Below, piece by piece: positions 43,641 to 53,540 of a stretch of 64,000 nt of DNA (position 1 is its first letter; each line of letters begins with the position of its first letter). Where the stretch lies: positions 4,898,001 to 4,962,000 of the forward strand of contig CM070583.1 in assembly GCA_036346355.1 (NCBI GenBank), read 5' to 3'. The notes below the pieces were generated by a model, which made no database searches, was not told the origin of the DNA, and saw only the letters and a list, made by a program, of their open reading frames with translations. The position numbers were made by a program, and so were the translations under genes. The stretch comes from Rhipidocladum racemiflorum (taxonomy: Eukaryota > Streptophyta > Magnoliopsida > Poales > Poaceae).

Positions 43641-44779
43641 CTGGTAGGTGGGGACTTATATCGCCGGAGTAGAAACGAAATTCTTCTAAAGTGCATCACT
43701 CGGGAAGAGGGGAGCAATTTGCTCTCTGATATCCATGGAGGCATGTGCGGGAGCCATATGTCCGGCTGGACGCTGATCGGCAAAGCGTTCCGCCAAGGAT
43801 TTTATTGGCCACTGCCCTCCAGGATGCCTGCGAGCTGGTGAGGAGATGCGAGGCATGCCAGTTTCACGCCAAGCAGATACACCGACCAGCCCAAGCACTG
43901 CAAACCATCCCGCTCTCTTGGTCTTTCGCGGTCTGGGGGCTGGATATCCTGGGTCTATTCCCGCAGGCCACAGGGGGCATCACCCATCTGTTCATCGCCG
44001 TCGATAAGTTTACCAAGTGGGTTGAAGCCGACGCAATGCTTGCCATCACGGTATCCGCTGCTGTCAAGTTCATGCATGGAATCTTTACCCACTTTGGAGT
44101 CGCCAATCGCATCATCACAGACAATGGCACTCAATTCACCAACGCGGCATTCCTGGAGTTTTGTGATGGGATGGGCACCAAGGTATGCTTTGCTTCGGTA
44201 GCCCATTCGAGGAGTAATGGCCAAACGGAGTGCACCAACACGCTAGTGTTGAGGGGCCTTAAGACCATAGCGTTCTATCGGCTCCATAATCGGGGGGCGT
44301 GGTGGATGGAAGAACTCCCTGCGATGTTGTGGTCGCTTCGAACCACACCCAATCGGGCGACTGAAGAAACACCCTTCTTCCTAGTCTATGGGGCAGAAGC
44401 CATCCTTCCGTCCGAGCTGTCGCTCGGCTCCCCACGCGTCTCGGCGTTCAGTGAGGAGGGCCAAGAAGACCACCACAGAGAAGAAGTCAGCCTTTTGGAG
44501 GAGGTACGCGACCGGGCAGCCTTACGTGTTGCTCGGTACCAGCAGAGCCTCAGACGGTACCACGCCACCCAGGTCCAGAAGAGAACACTGGCAGTGGGCG
44601 ACCTGGTCTTGCACAGAATTCAGTCGCATGCCGGTCGCAACAAACTATCTCCCTGGTGGGAGGGCCCCTTTAAGGTGGTCTCAGTCTCTCGACCCGGGGC
44701 GGTTCGGTTGGTCATTGAGGACGGTCAAGAACTGGCAAACTTCCAGAACCTGGAAATGTTGCGGAAATTTTACCCCTAA
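43641..44779 (+). pseudogene. integrase of the Tat-lineage element
   Basis: The long open frame, 43745-44779 (344 codons), covers nearly the whole catalytic core. It begins before the CxxC half of the zinc site (RRCEACQFHAKQIH). The His half (DIHGGMCGSHMSG) is in another frame at 43729-43768, so a frameshift splits the zinc domain. The DDE triad is intact: WGLDILGLF, IITDNGTQF and SRSNGQTECTN. The C-terminal SH3-like part WWEGPFKVV...LRKFYP ends at the TAA at 44777-44779. It would insert the cDNA. No chromodomain is present, as expected for Tat. Confidence 0.9.
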
Positions 44780-45628
44780 GAACTGTAAGTGCTTGGTAAC
44801 TTGCTCTGATCAGCCAAATGGGTGGTGCCCCCTGGCGGCGGCGACCATGGCAGCTTATCGGGGTTTGATGGGTTTTGCACCCTCTTGTTGGTCTATGGGA
44901 CAGAAGCTATCCTTCCATTCGAGCTGTTGCTCGGCTCCCCCAGCTGATCGGCAACGGCTGCTAGCGATCAGGGAAGTTGTTTGCCTTAGAGGCTGTTGCT
45001 TTGTCCTTTTTTGTATCCCCTACTTGTGCCCCGGTGGGTAGCATTCTGGCATGGGTGTCATTGGTACCAATAGTTTAACAGCTCCTTGTTGATATGCGGT
45101 AACACCCGGCGTTCGCTTCGGGCAGGGTCTGGCGACCAGGGGGCGAGTGTGGCACGGTGGTTCAATGTGGCTGGCACACCACGGGTTGTCACCGTGAACA
45201 TCGCAGGCCCAACACCACTCCTGGGAACCCGCTACCTTGACACGCAACACCGCGGTCTAGTTCTGAGAACAATCGCAAGGGCTTAAGTTCCAAAAAGAAA
45301 AGGACCATGGCAACCCCTCGCGGGAACTTGTCTTTCTTTTAGTCTACTTTCCCGCGTGCCCCGCATAATGACTACTTGTGTTTGGTGTCTATAGATGAAG
45401 TGCCGAAGCACTGGCCTAATTAAAATGCTCTAGATCGCCTCACGGCAAGCCTGGGGGCTAATCACCCGATGGTTGGATCAAGCGAACATGAGTGAATACA
45501 ATCAAACAAGTATCCAGGTAAAATCCAAAGGTGCTAACCTCATTTGATAACTAAGATAGTTCTTCCATACAGAAAAACAAAGCAAGTAAAAGAAGAAATG
45601 GAGGAAACAAAGGCAACTGCCCAGGTGG
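44780..45628 (+). other. 3' spacer of the Tat-lineage element with a partial integrase repeat
   Basis: It has no gene of its own. Bases 44892-44940 repeat, with changes, the integrase segment 44386-44438 (TCTATGGG(G/A)CAGAAGC and GAGCTGT.GCTCGGCTCCCC). The rest is the usual untranslated region between pol and the antisense ORF. Confidence 0.6.
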
Positions 45629-46680
45629 TCACTCGTTGCCAGTAACTTGGATCTGCCCGGTAGGGTCCTCGGCTTCCTCCTCCAATGGCTCGACGTCGAC
45701 GTCCGGGTCCGTCACCTCCATTAGCTCAGCCACGTGCTTCACCGCCTCGCGCCTGCGCGTGAGCTTCATCTCCCTCAATGCCGGCCACGATGGCCATCGG
45801 ATCGAAGGAGGTGTCACAGCTGGCGCAGCACGCCAGCACGAACGTCGCGATGGCAACCGTGACTTCCCACCCTTCTCGGGCGGAGCGAGCGGCCAAGGTT
45901 GCCGGTAAGCCGCTGAGGGCCTCGACGACCCGAGTAACGCCGTGGGTGTACTACAGGGCCGTGGACTCGAGGGGATCATGAAGGATCACCCCCAGCGGCC
46001 TTAAGCACCTCGCCATGTGCCGAAAGGCTGGTAGGAGCATGACGACGAGGTTGTGCAGCGTGTGGCGCAGCTCCTGCCGCACTTGCTCCCGCTCCACCTC
46101 GGCCTCCTGCGCCCGAGCGAGCAGGGCCACCCCAGCCGCCCTCTCCAGGGCCAACAGCGCCTCCCCCATCTCCCTCTCCCGCAACAACTCCTCGCACAAC
46201 GCCGCCATCTGCTGCGACATCTGTGATGAGGGCGCCCGAGGATGCATGCGCCTTGCCGAGCCTAGCAAGAAGCACACCCAAGTGGGAGGATAAAGCGGTG
46301 GCAACGGGATTCAAAAAAATCGTAATTCAAATTTGACCGAAATCCCAGTAATTTTGGTTCAAAAAAAACGGATTCAAATTTTGCCTTTTGAATTTTGTTC
46401 GGATTTTGTCCGAAATAACGAGTTCTCGACGAAAAATCAGATTTTGGTCATTGACGAGATTTTACCTAAACCGAAATTTTGAACCCTGGCAATGGCCGAA
46501 GCGGGGTGGACGGCAGCATCGACACCGACAACGTCCGTTGGGGCTGCTTCGGATGCGCCGGGTGGCCCCTAGGTAGAAGTCCCCGCCGCGTCGGTTGACA
46601 TCGCGGGCGTCCACTCGGCTGGAGCACCTTGGGGGGCAGCCTTGGAGGTGACCGGAAGGTCAAGGAGGCCGCTGGAACAA
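45629..46680 (-). pseudogene. antisense accessory ORF of the Tat-lineage element, copy 2
   Basis: Minus-strand frames at 45979-45629 and 46304-45951 carry the same protein as 21639-23378. They share the coiled coil (LLREREMGEALLALERAAG), the tail with HNLVVMLLPAFRHMARCLRP, and the acidic end EEEAEDPTGQIQV. The piece 46759-46466 continues toward the N-terminus as a Pro/Arg-rich segment. It is split by a small MITE-like insertion at 46305-46486 and by frame changes, and truncated at about 46680. It lies antisense and downstream of integrase, the position known for the extra ORF in Tat elements. Function unknown. Confidence 0.7.
46305..46486. mobile_element. MITE-like insertion, 182 bp, in the antisense ORF
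   Basis: It starts CGGGATTCAAAAAAATCG and ends CCGAAATTTTGAACCC, which are imperfect inverted repeats of each other. TGGCAA flanks it on both sides (46299-46304 and 46487-46492). The other antisense ORF copy at about 22310-22340 runs through the matching point without it. The superfamily cannot be fixed from a 6-bp flank and weak ends. Confidence 0.55.
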
Positions 46681-46683
46681 AGC

Positions 46684-47850
46684 TTTGCAGAATGTGAGAA
46701 TGAGGAAGAGAGGTGATGGTGGTCCTCCAAGATGCTATGAGTGTGGTGACCTCAACCATATTCGCACAAATTGTCCTAAACTTGCAGGTAAAACATCATG
46801 GGAGGAGAAGGACAACGACAAAAGAAAAGAAAAGAAGAAGTTTGATAGAAAGAAAAAGAGTTCATCAATCACAAGGTGGTTCACCGAGTCCTTTCCGCTC
46901 TTGAACAAGTCAATTTAAGCGATGTGGATTCGGAGAGCAGCAAGGACGATGCAACTCCAAGCAAGCATGAGTTGACTGGGTTGTGTCTCATGGCCAAAAG
47001 CAGCGACAGCTTCACTGAGGATGATCATGACAGCAACTTCAATGAGGTAGATCCTTCCTATGATGAATTAGCTATTGCTATTGCTCGACTTGGTAAATTG
47101 CTTGATAATCGTGATAAGAAAATTAAGAAACATGATTTTGTTGTTGAATCATTGAATGCTGAAATTGCTAGACTTAAAATTTTGATTCCTGATGATGATA
47201 CTTGCAAATCATGTGACATAATTTACAATGAGCTCACCTTGCTTAGGAAAGAACATGCCTTCTTGTTACATCGACATGAGAAAAATGATAAACATGTTAA
47301 AGATGCTAGCTGTTCCACTGATAATTTGCATGATTCAACTACTTATTCTAAATGCTCAACTCTTGAATTGAAATTGAAAGATGCAAATGCTAGGGTTTCT
47401 CAATTGACTGATGATCTTCTTACACATGAGGTTCTTTCATGCTCAACTTGTCGCAAGCAAAAAGAAAAAGTGAACGTTCTCCGTAATAACTGTTTAACTC
47501 TTTCTCAAAATGTTGATTACTTGGAAAATTCATTAGAACGTTTCACTAAAGGAAAGAAAAACCTAAACATGATTTTGGATCAACCAAAAGTCAGCACTCA
47601 TAATAAAGGTTTAGGTTTTGATTCTTGTGCTCATCATAAATCATATGCTCCCACTGTTGTTAAAGCACTTGAAGGAGAAAAATTTGAAATTGACAATGAG
47701 CCTAAGAAAACTGTCTTTAAGTCTGCTGGAGTGTTATCTTCTACTATGATGAATGCAAATGTTGCTTCTACTTCTAAAGCCAAACATCCTGTTAAGTACA
47801 CTAGCACTCATTGTGGTAGAGATGGACATTTAGTAGATTTTTTGCTTTAG
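46684..47850 (+). pseudogene. gag C-terminal two thirds, family B fragment
   Basis: The first zinc knuckle CYECGDLNHIRTNCP is intact (about 46730-46775). A frame change near 46880 separates it from the open 324-codon coiled-coil extension 46876-47850, which carries CKSC, CSKC-equivalent and CSTC pairs. The second zinc knuckle has lost its first cysteine (STHCGRDGH). A run of six T bases, against five in the element B copy, shifts the frame just before its last cysteine. This piece lacks the N-terminal gag core. Confidence 0.88.
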
Positions 47851-48109
47851 ACTAGCCAAACAACAAAAGAAAGAAAGAGCTAAGGCTAGGTCTAATTTCA
47901 GATAGGCACGCTTTGTTTCTCATTATGTGCCTAGGTTGATGCAAACTCCTTTTGTTGCTAAGAACACGAGAAAAGACAAATATGTTTTTGTGCATAAAAA
48001 TGCTCGTGTTGTGCCTACTGTTGTGCGTCGTGTGTCTCAGTACTGGATTCCTAAACATCTTATTTCTAACCCCAGTACCGAGACCTCGACACTTTCTGCT
48101 TCTATGTAG

Positions 48110-48370
48110 GCTTCTCACGCGAGGAAGGAGAACATATGGCTAGTGAATTTCGGATGCTCACGTCACATGTTCGGTGATAAGATTTGGTTCTCCTTCACTC
48201 GTGCATCTCGTGCTGAAAGTGTTATTTTTGAAGATGCTTCTTCCACCTCTGTTTTCGCAAAAGGCACTAGTCCAAATGGTGCAGGTACATGTGCATATGT
48301 TCAGGGGGAGAGTATCTTTGTTTATGAAGATGATGATGATGCTATTGGGGATGAGATAATTGGAATTTGA
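48110..48370 (+). pseudogene. protease remnant, family B fragment
   Basis: The frame from about 48130 reads WLVNFGCSRHMFGDKIWFSF. The family motif is W-V-D-S-G-C-S-x-H-M, so the catalytic Asp-Ser is Asn-Phe. The same change is in the element B copy at 61165. After ASSTSVFAKGTS the sequence passes into an acidic stretch (EDDDDAIGDEI) and stops at 48368-48370. 47851-48109 is the gag-protease linker with several stops. Confidence 0.8.
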
Positions 48371-48399
48371 TGTGTGCTTGTGTGCTCGTTTCATGTTTT

Positions 48400-48750
48400 C
48401 CCACGTGCTTCACATCAACAAACCATCAAGCGAAATTTTCAGTTATCTCTATGGTACTCAAGATTTTGGCATTTAGCTTTCTGCTTCCTCATGCATTAGT
48501 TTGAGAGCTTTTTCTGATGCTGATTTTGGAGGATGTAGAATTGATAGGAAAAGCACATCTGGTTCTTGTCACTTCTTAGGAAATTCTCTTATTGCATTGT
48601 CTTCTAGAAAAAAACCTTTTGTTGCACAATCAACTGCTAAATCTGAATATGTGGCTGCTGCTAGTTATTGTTCTCAAATTCTTTGGATAATAGCTACACT
48701 TAAAGATTATGGGGTTATTTTGGATAGTGTTCCTCTTTTGTGTGATAACA
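48400..48750 (+). pseudogene. RNase H remnant, family B fragment
   Basis: The frame 48501-48750 carries RAFSDADFGGC (first Asp), RKSTSGSCHFLG, STAKSEYVAA (Glu) and VPLLCDN (last Asp). It is then cut exactly by the LTR X start. Upstream, 48400-48500 holds the end of the RT connection (AIKRNFQ-like, frame broken). Integrase and RT are absent. Confidence 0.85.
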
Positions 48751-51700
48751 TGTCGGGACCCGAATGTCCAAATCCGGACCCTCTGTGTATTCAGCACTAG
48801 TCCAGGATCACGCTAGTGCACACAGTCTCAACATAGATGAATATCACAATCATACACAGTGGAAAAGAGAAATAACACAAATATAGAATATAAACTATTG
48901 AACGACCTTAAGGTCAACCTTACATTTGTGAGGCCTTGACGGCTTCAACTCCAAATAAGCAGCAGCGGAACGAAGAACATCGGTGAATCCCATCAATACG
49001 CCACAGGCAACTGACAGGGTTCGACTCCTAGATAATCGCCTTCTCACAGAACTTCTTCTTCTTCGACGATGTAGACTTTTACTCACTGGTGATTGTTTAT
49101 TTGCAAGGGGTGAGTACATAAAGCACTCAGCAAGTCATGCACAGAATGCAAGTCTAATAACTATATGCATGGCTTATTCCAAGTAACAGGCTTAATGGTT
49201 ATTTTGCAGAAAAGCAACAATCATAAATAAACATAATAGATTGTAAAGCAGTAAAGCAAATAATGACAGTAATAGATTTCACAGTTATTCCACAAGTAAA
49301 CCATTCCACATCCTTAAACAGTTATCACTTTTCCACAGGCAAACTGCCTCCAAACCCAAGATCAATTTTATGAAAAGCTAACCCTTGACTGTAATCCCCG
49401 AGCATTGTCCAGTACCGCGGACACGGCTATTCGAATAGATTTTACACTCTGCAGAGGTTATACACTTTACCCACAAGATACAATCAACTCACCACGTCAA
49501 CCGTGAATCGCCATACAAGAGTATGCGAATGTGTGATCATAACAAAGCCTTTCGGAAACTTCTAACTACACAAGTGGATCTCTCCGGTTTTTGCCATACA
49601 CCATCCCTTCCCTTAACAAAGGCGAATTATGGGACCGACATACCGTTGGATGGGTACCATGCCGCAGCCATGGTATGCTCCCCCTTCAAGCTACACAAAG
49701 ATGTAGTTGACACCCCGCGGTACCACATGCAAGTTATTAGTAACTCACTCAACTAGGTCCGTCCCATTACAGACATGTGGTTGTATGTTTGACTCAGTTC
49801 AAAGGCTTCCAAGGTTAAGTCCTTACAGTGACCAGGGCAAGACTTCCATCAATACTCTCAAAGAAATCCAACTCACCAGCACTCATACACATCATGTTTC
49901 AAACAATCCCAACCGCCAAGCTGGCCCACCATAATTCTTGCCACTTGCCCCAGTCTAAATCATTTTATCACCCCAGTTGATTATTGCGCGACACAATGCC
50001 AACAACAACTCAACATCCTTGAAGAAGCACGAAGGCCTCCCCATATCAACATCATCGTGTCGGCAACACGTCACACCATTTCAAAATACATTGCATATTC
50101 CATTAATCAATATTGACATTTGTAATTCCAAAATGATGGCACTGACTCGTTGCATGTCTAAGCAAACTAATACGTTCTATCTAACCCATGTTGGCAATTT
50201 ATTAGCTACCAACTATTAATCAACAATTCTAGGGTGACAAATGAATCATGGCATACAATTATTATAGACAAGGTGGCAATAACAAGTAGGTCGATTATCT
50301 AATCCCAAATTAATTGAAATTAGTTTATCTTAAACTAGCATGCAATATTTTGAAACGACATAAGTTTCGAAAATGGGATCAACATGGTCAAAGCACAACT
50401 TGCCTGGCCCTTGCAACTTTTACTGTTCTTTAATCTTTATCCTTGATTCTTGATCCTCGACCTTCGATCTTCACTTCCTTGATCTTCAGCCCGTAGAACG
50501 ATTTCCGGACGACGCGTCTAACGATAAAGAAACACAAATACAACAAAACTCAAAAGACAATTCAAATAAACTCCAAATTAAGAACGAACAGCATTGGCAC
50601 AATGGCATGGATGAATTTAGGAACTTGATTGGATTAGATCAAAAGTTAGACAAAAGAGAATGAGCTTTCGGAAAAACACCGAAAAGGGAAAGATTAATAA
50701 CTGGGAAAGAAAGAATATTATTCCGAAGAATATTTCTTCTGAAGTTATTGTCTTGGACAAATGATGACATATGGGCTCTCGATCTACAGATCAGGTCCAT
50801 AAGGATATGTTAGTTCACAATGAACTAAACTGATTCTCGAAGTTGACATTTGTTGACCGAACGGACACAGTCAAACAAAAGAGAAGAAGACTGATAGACT
50901 AGATCGGGCACAAGGTTATGTCACATGGCCAATGGTCTATCGACCAAGTTCACGAACGAAGTCTAGGTCAATGGTAGATTAGGTTTTTAGGGATAAGACA
51001 AGACAAGTGTCTTACCATGATTGAAACAACGGGAAAGATTGCAAAGATAACAACGCGGCTCACGATGAACTTAGTCCATCAAACTGGTCTTAGGTTAGGG
51101 TTTTGATTCGGCTTTGAAGATGATATGACGATGAGACTATGCTCCCGTCATTATGATAGAGAAGATGAAGACATCGCACTAGGGCTCTTGCATGAATGCA
51201 CGTATGCGATGACAACGAAGCGATGAGAGCCAAGCGTTAACGATGAAGCGTTAATGGCGAAACGTTAACGGTGGAGCGTTAACAAGGAAACATTAACGGT
51301 GGAATGTTAACGACGGAACGTTAACGGTGGAGCATTAACGGTGGAACATTAACGATGGGATATTAACGGTGACACGTTAACGGCAGAATGTTAACAGTGG
51401 AACGTTAACGGCGAAACGTTAACGATGGAGCGTTAACGGTTGAACGTTAACGATGAACGTTAACGGCGAACGTTAACGGTGGAACGTTAACGACAGATGT
51501 CAAACAATGATAGCATACTCATGAAACAAGGTAGCGTCCGTCGGTGCAACGACATGGCCGTGATAAAACGCTACCAAGGATGGCTAACCGATACGCGAAC
51601 CGGCGGCAACGGCTAGGTCAAAGACGACGGTTTTAGGCTGGAATCGGGCTCCGATGGCAAACGGAGACAAAGATAATTCTAAGGATGATCCAAAATAGTA

Positions 51701-53084
51701 CATGATGATCCACCGGATGCGACAACATGACCGGAGCGAACTAAAATAGCGGCGTCAAAAGGTGACGCGGGGCGACGACTAAACGGTGGCCTAAATATAT
51801 TAAAAAAATTCGGAGGATGGAATGGCAAAGGGGGAATGTCTACCATGTAGAACGTGGCGAGAGGAACTCAATGGTATAGGCGGATTTTGCGATGCCACTC
51901 CGGATTGATCACAAACTGCCGATTAACGGGTTTCAGATCTAAACTTTGGACGGCCATAACTTCTATAATAATTATCGGAACTTGACGAAATTTGACCGAG
52001 AGCTAGATGGGACCAAGAGGCACACCGTGACGTAGGTGGCTCGAAGAAGTACCTTCTGGAACAGCGGGGAACGCGCGAGGATGATTGTTGCTGTCTGAAA
52101 CGCAGTCTGATCGCGGTCTGATCGGAGAAAAGAATTTTCTGCGCAAAATCCAGAGTTCAAAACCGTGAGGTAAGATGTGCATCATGTAGAGGACATCCCC
52201 AGGAGTCTACACAAAAAATTTCAGCACCTAACTCGAAAAATTGAGGGAGATACGGCCTCGGCAAGATTCGATATTGAAACGGCCATAACTTTTGATTCCC
52301 TTGGCCAAATTGGACGAAATTTGAAAGGCAAATAGATGGTACCTAGGAACACACCATGGCCAAGACGGATCTCGAAAATATTCGACGAGCTGACCGAGAC
52401 GCGGCTCCAAAGTTCGGCCATCGTCGGGAGACATCCGGGCTTCTCGCGGCTGTTTTGGAATTTTAGAAAATTGATATGAGGTCTAGGGGACATGTGGGAG
52501 GTCTACAAAGGTTAGGGGTGGCGGCTAGGTCAAGGGAAAAAAATTTGGACGCGTTTGGAGCAAAAACGGGCCTTGTAGGCATTTTACCGAGCAGTTGGCG
52601 TGCACCTGCTGGACTCTTAACACGTGGCGCGCTGTGGTGGCGACACGTGATATTTTGGAATAAAAACGATTCCAAAAATTTAAATAAATCATTTGAGGCA
52701 ATAAAAATACCCGAAAAATTCTAGAAAATATTTTGAGATATTTTGAACTCAAATAAAATATTTGCAACAAGACTTTATATAAACTTTTCCAAATAATTAA
52801 TTAATTTCAATAAAAGGGCTTAATACAAATCGATCCCGAATAAATCCAATAAATAGCAAACGAGCTCCGAAAAATCTCAAAAATTAGAGAAGAATTTCTT
52901 GAAGCACAAGGAATCGAAATAAAATTAAATTTATTTTATTTGAGGTTTAGAATAATCAAATTAAATTGTTTTAGCTTTTAGAAAATTCAAATCAAGCTTT
53001 ATAAACGCGAGAAAATCAACGAAAATTTTTGCGAAGCTAAACTAAACCAAAAAATTTTGAGAACCCAAATTTTGGGATGTTACA
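48751..53084 (-). repeat. 3' LTR of a gypsy element, family X, minus orientation (4.3 kb)
   Basis: It runs from TGTCGGGACCCGAATG at 48751 to AATTTTGGGATGTTACA at 53084. On the minus strand it starts TGTAACATCCC immediately after a polypurine tract, so this is the 3' LTR. It is the most complete X copy in the window and the reference for the others. It contains a 14-bp minisatellite (51231-51492) and no protein-coding frame. 51500-52680 has several related GGCCATAACTT and GACGAAATTTGA phrases, consistent with old internal duplication. Confidence 0.85.
51231..51492. repeat. 14-bp minisatellite, 19 units, in LTR X
   Basis: (G/A)TTAA occurs 19 times at 14-base intervals, shrinking to 13 in the last few, with consensus GTTAACGGTGGAAC. 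Many units contain GTTAAC. The array is absent from the other X copies in the window. Confidence 0.95.
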
Positions 53085-53340
53085 AACCTCCCTCCTTAAC
53101 AGAATCTCGTCCCCGAGATTCAGGACTGACTATAGAACTAGGTTCAGGGGACTCAACACTTGAGCTTCTTCAAACTGCCAAGCAACTGCATACTGGACAG
53201 GGTCACTTCTGAACAAGCGCTTGATGACATCCAAAATTTTGTAGGCTGCTCCTTGCGGATGAGATCCTCTTGCAACTCCACTGACTTTAACTGTGTCTGC
53301 TTCTCTGGCACAAGAAGGCACTTCTTCTGCGGAAAATCTT
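53085..53340 (-). pseudogene. polypurine tract and 3' end of a gypsy pol, family X element
   Basis: On the minus strand, bases 53100-53085 read GTTAAGGAGGGAGGTT, a polypurine tract followed at once by the LTR. Before it lies the CTGAATCTCGGGGACGAGAT phrase, the typical end text of plant chromovirus polyproteins. The frame 53348-53130 ends in a segment with YKILDVIKRL and VAWQFEEAQVL, compatible with a chromodomain-like or integrase C-terminal tail, but too short to assign. Only about 255 bases of the internal region remain. Confidence 0.6.
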
Positions 53341-53540
53341 GAGGTCAACCTTACATTTGTGAGGCCTTGACGGCTTCAACTCCAAATAAGCAGCAGCGGA
53401 ACAAAGAACATCAGTAAATCCCATCAATACGCCACAGGCAACTGACAGGGTTCGACTCCTAGATAATCGCCTTCTCACGGAAAATCTTCTTCTTCGACGG
53501 TGTAGACTTTTGCTGACTGGTGATTGTTTATTTGTAAGGG
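53341..53540 (-). repeat. 200-bp LTR X fragment
   Basis: It is nearly identical to 48906-49105 (GGTCAACCTTACATTTGTGA through GGTGATTGTTTATTTG). It begins and ends abruptly. It is probably what is left of the partner LTR of the element whose 3' LTR is 48751-53084, after deletion of most internal DNA. Confidence 0.8.

Larger units (their letters stand above)
38185..46680 (+). mobile_element. Ty3/gypsy element, Tat lineage (RIRE2/Grande-like), 3' end missing
   Basis: The order is 5' LTR, primer site, gag, protease, RT, RNase H, second RNase H, integrase and an antisense ORF. RT before integrase shows gypsy. The dual RNase H and antisense ORF after pol point to Tat. No 3' LTR lies in the window; at about 46680 the sequence changes to a copia gag fragment. 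It sits within or beside the minus-strand gag remnant that ends near 38170. Stops and frameshifts make it defective. Confidence 0.88.
46681..48750 (+). mobile_element. fragment of Sirevirus-like copia family B (5' truncated, pol deleted)
   Basis: It matches 59706-61580 of the element B copy almost base for base. The match begins inside gag at AACAAAGCTTTGCAGAATG (junction about 46675-46681), with no LTR. It ends in RNase H at 48750, where an LTR X begins (possible target site TAACA at 48746-48750). It shares with the element B copy the deletion that joins protease to RNase H, so both descend from one deletion derivative. Confidence 0.9.

Noticed and set aside
51231..51492. Possible CRISPR-like or telomere-like array
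   Set aside because: Units are contiguous 14-mers with no spacers, in plant LTR DNA. It is a minisatellite.
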